This document shows positions 5,438 to 13,052 of a stretch of DNA of 26,181 bases, in pieces. Both the position numbers and the translations under genes were made by a program. Under the pieces are notes generated by a model, which was given only the letters and a program-made list of their open reading frames with translations, made no database searches and was not told the DNA's origin. Numbering within the stretch: position 1 is the stretch's first letter; every line of letters starts with the position of its first letter. The DNA comes from Thermocrinis sp. (GTDB taxonomy: Bacteria > Aquificota > Aquificia > Aquificales > Aquificaceae), in NCBI RefSeq assembly GCF_036781485.1, contig NZ_DAIQAX010000005.1:1-26181 (forward strand), written 5' to 3'.

Positions 5438-6952
5438 ATGGATTGGGCAAGTATTCCCTTCATACCTATTAGTATGATTATACCCCTTGTGGGAATACTG
5501 CTTATAGTGTTTTTGGAGGAGAGATACTCTAAGTGGATCGCTTTAATCTCTTCTGGTTTGACTTTGATTGTTTCTCTGATATCCCTTTTTTACTTTGACT
5601 TTTCAAAATCCCATAAGGTGCAGTTTTATCAAGAGCTTGTGCTAATTGAGGAGCTAAACCTAAAGCTTGCCCTTGGCGCAGATGGCCTTTCATACTTTAT
5701 GTACATCCTAACCACTCTTGTTTCTTTTGTTGCCATCAGTTGGTCTTTGAGGGATCATCAGATAAACCATAGGCTAAAAGAATACTACGCCTGGTTTTTA
5801 CTGTCTGAGGCCGCCCTTGTGGGCGTATTCACCAGCTGGGACCTAATAGTTTTCTACGTTTTCTACGAGCTAACCCTAATTCCTATGTTCTTTGTGATAG
5901 GTATATGGGGCTACAAGCTCAGGCTGTACTCCGCCTATAAGTTCTTTATCTACATTTTCGTCTCTTCACTGTTTTTGCTTTTGGGCATAGTTAGCCTTTC
6001 TACGCACCACTACAAACAGTTTGGTAAATTTTCGTTCTCATACTTTGAGCTTTTGAAAAACCAGTACGATCTGGCTTTTGGTGTGTTTCTATTTTTACTC
6101 TTCTTTGTAGCCTTTGCGGTAAAGACCCCTATAGTGCCCTTTCACACTTGGCTTCCGGACGCGCACGGTGAAGCTCCCACCGCTGGCTCTGTGGTGCTTG
6201 CAGCCATACTTTTGAAGATGGGAACCTACGCCCTTCTTAGGTTTAACATAGGTCTATTTCCAAAGGAATCCGTTTTCCTTATGCCCCTTCTCGTCCTTTG
6301 GGGGATAGCAACCATAGTTTTTGCCTCTTGGTTTACCATCAGTCAAAACAATGTAAAGCGTTTTGTTGCCTACTCTTCAGTAAGCCATATGGGTTTTGTG
6401 GTGGCTGGCATGTTCCTTCTGAACAAAGAAGGACTAAGAGCGAGCATTATAGAAATGTTTGCGCACGGTTTGACCTCCGCCTCTTTGTTTATGATGGCTG
6501 GCTTTATTTACAACAGACTTCACAGCTTTAACATGCATGCCCTTAGGGGAAGCATAAGGTTTATGCCTGTCTTTGCCTTTTTGGTAGGCATAACCGCCTT
6601 CTCTTCTATGGGTCTTCCCGGAGGCTCTTCCTTCTGGGGCAAGTTCCTTACCATCATGGGAGCTAAAGAATACACCCTCCAGCTTGCACTGTTGGTAATC
6701 GCCGGTGCCTTCTTCAGCGTACTTTACATGCTCTATCTTATGAAAACTCTTTACTTGGATACAAAGGAAGAGGGAAGGCTTGTTCATTTTGTAGATGTTA
6801 GGGGGTTCAAGCTTTTGGCCTTCCTTTTAGTGGTTCTTCCCATGTTTTTGGTTGGTCTCTTTCCCTTTCTCTTTTTCTCTTTCTTTGATGCATACATAGA
6901 CGCGGTCTTAAGCCAATTAGTGAAAGTTGCAGGGGGGATTTCATGGAGATAA
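5438..6952 (+). CDS. nuoM: NADH-quinone oxidoreductase subunit M, copy 1 (divergent)
   Basis: A 504-residue antiporter-like proton pump of the membrane arm with about 14 helices. E144 (FYELTLIPM), K229 (FAVKTPIVPFHTWLPDAHGE) and K260 (LLKMGTYALLRF) match the essential Glu-Lys-Lys series of NuoM. Unusually, the TM12 position that is Glu in E. coli NuoM (E407) is Lys here (K402, in SSFWGKFLTIMG), a state typical of NuoL and NuoN. Copy 2 keeps the Glu. The ATG lies 3 bases after the nuoL1 stop, and the last 10 bases overlap nuoN1. It could be a standard NuoM of a second isoform or the extra pump of a longer complex. Confidence 0.95.
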   Translation: MDWASIPFIPISMIIPLVGILLIVFLEERYSKWIALISSGLTLIVSLISLFYFDFSKSHKVQFYQELVLIEELNLKLALGADGLSYFMYILTTLVSFVAISWSLRDHQINHRLKEYYAWFLLSEAALVGVFTSWDLIVFYVFYELTLIPMFFVIGIWGYKLRLYSAYKFFIYIFVSSLFLLLGIVSLSTHHYKQFGKFSFSYFELLKNQYDLAFGVFLFLLFFVAFAVKTPIVPFHTWLPDAHGEAPTAGSVVLAAILLKMGTYALLRFNIGLFPKESVFLMPLLVLWGIATIVFASWFTISQNNVKRFVAYSSVSHMGFVVAGMFLLNKEGLRASIIEMFAHGLTSASLFMMAGFIYNRLHSFNMHALRGSIRFMPVFAFLVGITAFSSMGLPGGSSFWGKFLTIMGAKEYTLQLALLVIAGAFFSVLYMLYLMKTLYLDTKEEGRLVHFVDVRGFKLLAFLLVVLPMFLVGLFPFLFFSFFDAYIDAVLSQLVKVAGGISWR

Positions 6953-8400
6953 AGAGCCTCATTTCCATTGAGTATCCAAACCTTGCCTTATTCTTTCCAG
7001 AGCTAATAGTTTTAATAACCGGTTTTATTCTTTTCACCTTAGACATTATCCTTAAGAGGATCTCGCACCGTTTGGCTATTGGCATAAGTATTATGGGCTA
7101 CCTAATCGCTCTTTTATACGTACTGCTAAACTTTGACCTGAAAGGCGAAACTTTTTATAACCTTTACGTGAGAGATCAGTTTTCCTCACTCCTTCACGTA
7201 TTTATGATACTCCTAACCATAGTCCTGCTGGCTTTTACGTATGAGTATCAGAAGTTTAAAAGGTCAATTTACAGTGAGTTTTACTACATACTTTCTTTCT
7301 CCCTGTTGGGCAGTATGATCCTTGTAAGCTCATACAACCTTCTGCTTATATACATCGCCTTGGAGGCTGTTTCTGTTTCTTTTTACATAATGACCGCCCT
7401 TCAAAAGAAGGACTTCAATTCAAAAGAAGGAGCCTTTAAGTATCTTATCCTTGGAGGCCTAAGTATTGCCTTAGCCTCTTATGGGGCAGTTTTTCTTTAT
7501 CTTTACGGTGGCTCTATGGACCTTAGGCAAATACTGCACCTTGACGGTCCCAACAAGGAGTTGCTAATACTCGGTCTTATACTCTTTCTCTTTGGCTTTG
7601 CTATAAAGATAGGTGTGGTTCCCTTTCACTTTTGGCTTCCAGATGCCTATCAAGGAGCTCCCACTCCTATAACTGCCTACATGGCAAGCGTGGGAAAAAT
7701 AGCCTTCTTTGCGCCTGTTATTAGGGTAATGCCTTTAGTTCAGGAGAGCTTCCATAAAACTTGGGTTATAACTTTGGCCGTTCTTGCAGTGATCACCTTC
7801 TTGTACGGGAATGTGGTAGCCTTGGTCCAAAAGGATGTGAAGCGTATGCTGGCATACTCCTCTATAGCCCACTCTGGCTTTATACTTGCGGGTATTTCTG
7901 TGGCAGAAACCATAGGAGTCAAGGCTGTTGTATATTTCTTACTCGCTTACTCCATAATGGGTATGCTTAGCTTTTTGGTTTTGGCAGTCCTTGAGCGCAG
8001 TGGTGCATGGGAAAATCAAATACAAGAGTTCAGCGGTCTTAGACTTTCTCAGCCTTTTTTGGCGCTTGTGTTTGCAGTAAGCCTTCTTTCTCTACTGGGG
8101 GTTCCTCCTACGGTAGGGTTTTTCGTAAAGGCTCTTGTTTTTATGTCCCTATCCTTTGAAGCTCTCTGGTGGGTAGCCATCCTAATGATAGTAGGAGTGG
8201 GTATATCAACGGGCTATTATCTTAGGTTGGTAGTTCTAATGTACATGAAGGAAGAGGAAAAGAAGTTAACATTCAACCCCACAGGTTTTGAGAAGCTGTC
8301 CATGGCTATCATGGCAGTATCTCTAATAGTTCTTGGGATGCTTCCTATGATACTCTGGGATTACATAAGCCCCCTTTCAGAAATGTTATTTAGGAGGTAG
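6943..8400 (+). CDS. nuoN: NADH-quinone oxidoreductase subunit N, copy 1
   Basis: A 485-residue antiporter-like subunit next to NuoK in the membrane arm. Expected residues are visible: E141 (IALEAVSVSFYIM), K222 in FAIKIGVVPFHFWLPDAY, and a TM12 Lys in TVGFFVKALVF. The motif DFNSKEGAFKYL at 157-168 is shared with copy 2. The start ATG overlaps the end of nuoM1 by 10 bp, with a G-rich stretch (GCAGGGGGG) upstream. The gene ends in AGGAGG, which is also the ribosome site of nuoA, joining module 1 to the core A-CD-H genes. Confidence 0.95.
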   Translation: MEIKSLISIEYPNLALFFPELIVLITGFILFTLDIILKRISHRLAIGISIMGYLIALLYVLLNFDLKGETFYNLYVRDQFSSLLHVFMILLTIVLLAFTYEYQKFKRSIYSEFYYILSFSLLGSMILVSSYNLLLIYIALEAVSVSFYIMTALQKKDFNSKEGAFKYLILGGLSIALASYGAVFLYLYGGSMDLRQILHLDGPNKELLILGLILFLFGFAIKIGVVPFHFWLPDAYQGAPTPITAYMASVGKIAFFAPVIRVMPLVQESFHKTWVITLAVLAVITFLYGNVVALVQKDVKRMLAYSSIAHSGFILAGISVAETIGVKAVVYFLLAYSIMGMLSFLVLAVLERSGAWENQIQEFSGLRLSQPFLALVFAVSLLSLLGVPPTVGFFVKALVFMSLSFEALWWVAILMIVGVGISTGYYLRLVVLMYMKEEEKKLTFNPTGFEKLSMAIMAVSLIVLGMLPMILWDYISPLSEMLFRR

Positions 8401-8404
8401 ATTG

Positions 8405-8779
8405 ATGGATTATTTGGGATTCCTTGCTTTTGCCTTTGTTATGCTTGGCATTGCGTTGCTTATGGTGTTTTTAAATTACCTGCTTGGTCCAAAGGCGCCC
8501 TCTTCTTTGAAAGACTATCCTTACGAGTGTGGTGTGCCACTCTACGATAAGTCCGCTCAAACTACCTTCCATCAGGGTTATTACCTTTTGGGTCTTCTTC
8601 TTTTGCTCTTTGATATAGAAGCTGCCTTTCTCTTTCCCTGGACTGTTGTATATAGATATTTGGGAATCTTTGGGTTTGTGGAGATGTTTTTGTTTATTTT
8701 CATACTTACCTACGGGCTACTGTACGCGTGGCGTAAAGGCATACTTGATTGGCAGTTTGAAGAGGAATACATTGATTAG
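8405..8779 (+). CDS. nuoA: NADH-quinone oxidoreductase subunit A
   Basis: A 124-residue, three-helix membrane subunit at the joint of the two arms. YECG (residues 40-43) in the flexible loop near the quinone channel and FDIEAAFLFPW (69-79) are family hallmarks. ATG 8405 is preferred over the adjoining TTG 8402 because AGGAGG at 8392-8397 is 7 nt from the ATG. It is the only nuoA in the window and sits between the two I-N modules. The next gene is nuoCD, 17 bases later, and the usual nuoB is missing between them. Confidence 0.95.
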   Translation: MDYLGFLAFAFVMLGIALLMVFLNYLLGPKAPSSLKDYPYECGVPLYDKSAQTTFHQGYYLLGLLLLLFDIEAAFLFPWTVVYRYLGIFGFVEMFLFIFILTYGLLYAWRKGILDWQFEEEYID

Positions 8780-8796
8780 TTCTTAGGAGGTAAAGG

Positions 8797-10515
8797 ATGC
8801 CTTGGGCTAAGGAAGAGGATTTTATTGAGTTAAAGAAAAGATTTCCAAGCTTAGAGATTGAAGTAAAACCCACTATAACAAACCTTCATATACCAAAAGA
8901 CCAGCTCATAGAGCTTCTAAGAACTCTCAAAGAAGAAAAAGGCTACAAGCTTTTCATAGATCACTCGGTGGTGGATTTTCCAGAAAAGTCTCCACGTTTT
9001 CAGGCTTTTTACATCCTTTACAACGTGGATGAAAGGAAGAGGGTAGTGGTAAAAACTTGGACGGATGGAACTTTACCTTCTGTTGAAAAGCTCTGGTTTG
9101 CAGGAAAATGGGCAGAGAGGGAGTGCTATGACATGTTCGGCATTATGTACGAAGGGCACGAAAATTTAGTAAGGGCCTTTATGTGGGAAACTTATCAATA
9201 TCATCCTCTGAGGAAGGACTTTCCTTTGGAGGGTTATGCCAACGAGTATCTCCCATCTTTAAACGAAGTGCTATGGGGTGATAACCTTCAGGGTCTTATG
9301 AACTACGACCGAATGCACACTCCAGTGCCTACTTTGGAAGACCTTGAGATAACGCAAAAGAGAAGGCTAAAGAAGAAAGCACAGCTTGTTTTAAACTGGG
9401 GGCCTTTACATCCTGGAACCCACGGCACCATGTGGTTTTTGTTTGACTTAGAGGGGGAAAGGGTTGTCCAGTGCGATGTGATCCTTGGACAGCTTCACAG
9501 AGGGGTGGAAAAGCTTGCAGAAAACGAGATGTATAACCAGTTTTTGGTCTATACAGACAGGATGGATTACATATCCGCCCTCTGTTCAAACCAAGCTTGG
9601 GTTGTTGCGGTAGAAAGGCTTTTGGGTATAGAGGATCTGGTTCCAGAAAAGGCAAAGTATATAAGGACTATGATGTCTGAGCTTCAAAGAATAAACTCCC
9701 ACCTTCTTTGGCTTGGCACCTACGCCTTGGACATAGGAGCTCTTACTATCTTTTTGTACGCTTTCAAAGAAAGGGAAAAGCTTATGGACATAATAGAGGG
9801 CATTACGGGTGCAAGGCTGACCATAAGCTATCCAAGAATAGGCGGGGTTAGGATGGACTTGCCAGAAGGTGCCCTTGAGGTGATAAAAGCCTTCGTAAAG
9901 AGGTTTCCAAAAGAGCTAAAGGACTGGGAGACCATTCTTAGCAGGAACAGAATATGGCTTAGAAGAAACGTGGGAGTGGGTGTGATCGACAAAGAGGACG
10001 TGTACTTCTACGGACTAACGGGTGCGGTGGCAAGGGGTTCTGGCATTCCCTACGACATCAGAAAGTTTGAACCATACGATGCCTATCCTTGGGTAGAGTT
10101 TGACATTCCAGTGGGTGAAAACGGCGATGTTTATGATAGGTATCTTGTGAGGTTGGAGGAAATGCGCCAGAGCTTAAAGATCATAGAGCAGTGCGTAAGA
10201 AAGCTTGAGAGCATGCCCAAGTCCGCACCCTTCTTTGCAGAATCTCCAGATCCAAAGAAGCTAAAGCTATCTTTGGACGGCATAGGACTGAAGGTTCCAG
10301 AAGGGGAGATATACTCTTCCGGTGAGAATCCAAGGGGTGAGCTTGGATTTTACATATACTCCACCGGCGGTGTAAAGCCTTACAGAGTGAAGATAAGGCC
10401 TGGCTCTATGTATAACCTCTGCGTCTATCCAAAGCTTATGAAAGACAGAGTGATCGCAGATGCGGTGGCGGTGTTGGCAAGTTTGGACCCAGTGGTAGGA
10501 GAAATAGACAGGTGA
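8797..10515 (+). CDS. nuoCD: NADH-quinone oxidoreductase subunit C/D fusion
   Basis: A 572-residue fusion of the 30-kDa (NuoC) and 49-kDa (NuoD) peripheral-arm subunits. The NuoC part, about residues 1-145, carries the signature AERECYDMFGIMYEGH and HPLRKDFPLEGY. The NuoD part, from about 195, begins with LNWGPLHPGTHG (H205 in the quinone-site loop) and continues with the LVYTDRMDYISAL segment. It ends in DPVVGEIDR, the usual NuoD terminus. It forms much of the quinone cavity facing cluster N2 of NuoB. A strong SD (TTAGGAGGT) precedes the ATG. Fusion of C and D is known in E. coli and other bacteria. It is the only C and D copy in the window and must serve both membrane modules unless others exist elsewhere. 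Confidence 0.97.
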   Translation: MPWAKEEDFIELKKRFPSLEIEVKPTITNLHIPKDQLIELLRTLKEEKGYKLFIDHSVVDFPEKSPRFQAFYILYNVDERKRVVVKTWTDGTLPSVEKLWFAGKWAERECYDMFGIMYEGHENLVRAFMWETYQYHPLRKDFPLEGYANEYLPSLNEVLWGDNLQGLMNYDRMHTPVPTLEDLEITQKRRLKKKAQLVLNWGPLHPGTHGTMWFLFDLEGERVVQCDVILGQLHRGVEKLAENEMYNQFLVYTDRMDYISALCSNQAWVVAVERLLGIEDLVPEKAKYIRTMMSELQRINSHLLWLGTYALDIGALTIFLYAFKEREKLMDIIEGITGARLTISYPRIGGVRMDLPEGALEVIKAFVKRFPKELKDWETILSRNRIWLRRNVGVGVIDKEDVYFYGLTGAVARGSGIPYDIRKFEPYDAYPWVEFDIPVGENGDVYDRYLVRLEEMRQSLKIIEQCVRKLESMPKSAPFFAESPDPKKLKLSLDGIGLKVPEGEIYSSGENPRGELGFYIYSTGGVKPYRVKIRPGSMYNLCVYPKLMKDRVIADAVAVLASLDPVVGEIDR

Positions 10516-10550
10516 TGTGATAAACTAATTAAGCCTTTTTGGAGGTGCTG

Positions 10551-11600
10551 ATGGAAGGGCTTTTGGCTCAACTGATAGTAATGGGTATAAAGATCCTGGT
10601 AATCTTGGCAGTAGTCCTCGGTTTGGGAGCCTATCTTACGCTCGTAGAAAGAAAAGTGGCAGCTCACATCCAAAGAAGACCCGGTCCTATGGTGGTGGGT
10701 TGGCACGGACTGCTTCAACCTCTGGCAGATGGGCTAAAGCTTATAACCAAGGAAGATATCTTTCCAAGGTCTGGCAATAGGTTTTTATACAACTTAGCGT
10801 TGGTCTTAGCTTTGGTGCCCGCAGTTTTGGTCTTTGCGGTGGTTCCCTTTGGTCCGGAGTTTGAGGTCTTTGGCCTAAAGGTCAAGCCCATTCTTACGGA
10901 CGTGAACGTGGGACTTTTGCTGGTCTTTGCCCTCGGCTCAATGACGGTTTACGCCATAGCTTTAGCTGGTTGGGCATCCAACTCCAAGTATGCTCTAATA
11001 GGGAGTATGAGAAAGGCGGGGATCATAGTTTCCTATGAGGTGGTGATCACCTTTGCGGTAATGGGTCCAATAATACTGGCTGGCACACTATCCACCTACG
11101 AGATAGTGCAAAATCAAATAGAGCAAAAGCTCTGGTATATATGGCTTCAGCCAATAGCCTTTGTGATATACCTTTTTGCTCTTTTGGCAGAAACAGGAAG
11201 GGTACCCTTTGATATTCAGGAAGCGGAGGCAGAGCTTGTAACTGGCTTTACCGTAGAATACGGGGGCATAAAATTCGGTCTCTTTCCGTTGGTTGAGTGG
11301 TATGTAGAGGTGCTTTCCCTTTCTGCCATAGGGGTGGTGTTGTTTTTGGGTGGATGGTCTCCCATAAACATTCCCTTCGTTGGGTTTGTAGACCCTCTTT
11401 TTTTCTTGGGATCTCTCTCTCCCTTTGTGTGGTTTGTTTTAAAGGTAGGGCTTTTGTTCCTCTTTGTTCTGTGGCTTCACTGGACCCTTCCAAGATACAG
11501 AATAGACCAGATTACAGAGACCGCATGGAAAGTAATGCTTCCTTTAACTTTTGTTAATTTAGTCCTTACTGCGATAATCGCACCAATCGTTTGGAGGTAA
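10551..11600 (+). CDS. nuoH: NADH-quinone oxidoreductase subunit H
   Basis: A 349-residue membrane subunit with about eight helices that forms the entry of the quinone channel and connects the redox arm to the pumps. Visible hallmarks are VERKVAAHIQRRPGP (32-46), YALIGSMRKAGIIVSYE, and the acidic loop DIQEAEAELVTGFTVEYGG, which belongs to the E-channel region. ATG 10551 is chosen over an in-frame TTG at 10539 because GGAGGT at 10541-10546 would otherwise lie inside the gene. It is a single copy, with nuoI2 starting 3 bases after its stop. The ~35-base gap before it is among the largest in the operon. Confidence 0.96.
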   Translation: MEGLLAQLIVMGIKILVILAVVLGLGAYLTLVERKVAAHIQRRPGPMVVGWHGLLQPLADGLKLITKEDIFPRSGNRFLYNLALVLALVPAVLVFAVVPFGPEFEVFGLKVKPILTDVNVGLLLVFALGSMTVYAIALAGWASNSKYALIGSMRKAGIIVSYEVVITFAVMGPIILAGTLSTYEIVQNQIEQKLWYIWLQPIAFVIYLFALLAETGRVPFDIQEAEAELVTGFTVEYGGIKFGLFPLVEWYVEVLSLSAIGVVLFLGGWSPINIPFVGFVDPLFFLGSLSPFVWFVLKVGLLFLFVLWLHWTLPRYRIDQITETAWKVMLPLTFVNLVLTAIIAPIVWR

Positions 11601-11603
11601 GCT

Positions 11604-12230
11604 ATGATAAAAAAGGTTTTTGAAAAACCACTTAGCTGGCTTGAAAGAATATTCTTCATAGACTTTATTAAAGGCTTGTCGGTCACCATAAGGCACGCCT
11701 TTAGCAAAACTATAACTACTCATTATCCCTACGAGAAGCTTACACCGCCCAAAAGGTTCAGAGGTTTTTTTGGCCATAAAGTGGTAGATGGTAGGGAGCC
11801 TCAGCCTGCCTTTGATGAGTGGGTGGAAAGGTTCAAGATAGACGTGCAGCCTGGAAAGAGTAGATGCGTGGTATGTATGCTGTGCAAAAGGGCATGCCCT
11901 GTGCCTCAGCTTTTTGAGATAGAAGGGGAAAAACTGCCCAATGGAAGGAGAAGGGTAAACATCTTTAACATGAACATGATGCTTTGCACCTTCTGTGGCT
12001 TCTGCGTAGATGCGTGTCCCGTGGATTGTCTCTTTCAAAGCGACATACACGAAACCGCAAGCTACACCAGAAAAGACGCAGTGCTGGACCTAAAGACACT
12101 GGAGCGCATCGGAAGGGACTGGCAAAAAAGAAGGGAACAAGAGCCAGACCGTATATGGATAGACGACCAGCAGAGAATGAGGCTGTGGTATGAAAACGAC
12201 TTGAAACTTTCAGAGGTAAAGAAGAGATGA
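11604..12230 (+). CDS. nuoI: NADH-quinone oxidoreductase subunit I, copy 2
   Basis: A 208-residue 2x[4Fe-4S] subunit that passes electrons to the N2 cluster. The motifs are C88, C91, C94, C98 and C128, C131, C134, C138, each CxxCxxCxxxCP. The N-terminal amphipathic segment FFIDFIKGLSVTIRHAF parallels copy 1, but overall the two are well diverged. The SD GGAGGT of this gene lies in the last codons of nuoH. Its stop overlaps the nuoJ2 start. It directly follows A-CD-H in the common bacterial H-I-J-K-L-M-N order, so module 2 is probably the ancestral, standard arm. Confidence 0.95.
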   Translation: MIKKVFEKPLSWLERIFFIDFIKGLSVTIRHAFSKTITTHYPYEKLTPPKRFRGFFGHKVVDGREPQPAFDEWVERFKIDVQPGKSRCVVCMLCKRACPVPQLFEIEGEKLPNGRRRVNIFNMNMMLCTFCGFCVDACPVDCLFQSDIHETASYTRKDAVLDLKTLERIGRDWQKRREQEPDRIWIDDQQRMRLWYENDLKLSEVKKR

Positions 12231-12760
12231 TGCAGTGGTTAGCCTTTCTGTTCTTTGGATCTCTGGCTATCCTCTCTGCCTTAGGAGTAGTCCTTTTTTC
12301 AAACGTAGTTTATGTTATCCTTTCTTTGCTCTCTACTTTGGTGATGGTGGCCGGTATATTCTTTGTGGCTGGTGCGGAGTTGGTGGGAGCCCTTCAGCTT
12401 TTGATATATGCGGTAGCTATAGCGGTTTTTTACATACTCGTGCTTACCGCAGTGCCCTGGGAAAAGGCCCTAAAAAAGGACAGTCACTACCGCGTGGAAG
12501 GAGTGCTGACTTTTCCCATAGTTTTGGCTTTTTACTTGGAGATCATCCTCGTTTTTCTACTCGGTGCGAGCGTATCACCAAAGGGAGAACTGAGGGAGTA
12601 TATAAAAAATTTGGGAAATACGGAAGTGGTAGGATCTGTGCTTTTTAGCAAATACTTCTTTGCCTTTGAGCTTGTCTCTTTGGTGCTTTTGGTAGGCATG
12701 ATAGGTGCGGTGATCATAGGAAGGAAGGAGGAGAAAACCTATGAAGATGGTTCCCCTTGA
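12227..12760 (+). CDS. nuoJ: NADH-quinone oxidoreductase subunit J, copy 2
   Basis: A 177-residue membrane subunit with about five helices. GALQLLIYAVAIAVFYILV is the conserved TM3; as in copy 1 the usual YAGAI is YAVAI. Two ATGs (12227 and 12230) overlap the nuoI2 stop, with AGAGGT about 10 bases before, and either may be used. The C-terminus after GRKEE is longer than in copy 1 (KTYEDGSP) because the stop is lost into the next gene's start, giving a 20-bp overlap with nuoK2. Confidence 0.92.
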   Translation: MMQWLAFLFFGSLAILSALGVVLFSNVVYVILSLLSTLVMVAGIFFVAGAELVGALQLLIYAVAIAVFYILVLTAVPWEKALKKDSHYRVEGVLTFPIVLAFYLEIILVFLLGASVSPKGELREYIKNLGNTEVVGSVLFSKYFFAFELVSLVLLVGMIGAVIIGRKEEKTYEDGSP

Positions 12761-13049
12761 GGCATATCTGATACTTTCCATAATCCTCTTTGGCCTTGGC
12801 GTGTTTGGCATGATTGTAAGAAGAAACTTAGTTACCATACTCATGAGCACGGAGCTGTCGCTCAATGCGGTAAACATCGCCTTTGTAGGTGCAGATGCCC
12901 ATTTAGGGTTGGTGGAAGGACAGATCTTTGCCTTGTTTATCATAGCCCTTGCAGCTGTAGAAGCAGCAGTAGGTCTTGGTATAATAGTAGCCATATTCCG
13001 TTTGAGAAAGGTAGAATCTAGCGATGAGCTTACGGATATGAGGGGGTAA
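12741..13049 (+). CDS. nuoK: NADH-quinone oxidoreductase subunit K, copy 2
   Basis: A 102-residue, three-helix subunit. The proton-path glutamates are E38 (STELSLNAVNI) and E74 (AVEAAVGLG), shifted by two from copy 1 because of an N-terminal MK. ATG 12741 follows AAGGAGGAG by about 9 bases, inside the nuoJ2 frame; an ATG two codons later is possible. The protein diverges from copy 1 most in the loop after the second helix (GADAHLGL against SMDRIVGG). Confidence 0.95.
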   Translation: MKMVPLEAYLILSIILFGLGVFGMIVRRNLVTILMSTELSLNAVNIAFVGADAHLGLVEGQIFALFIIALAAVEAAVGLGIIVAIFRLRKVESSDELTDMRG

Positions 13050-13052
13050 ATA

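Noticed and set aside
10539..10550. TTG start for nuoH four codons upstream
   Set aside because: GGAGGT (10541-10546) is the ribosome site for ATG 10551 and would be inside the gene.
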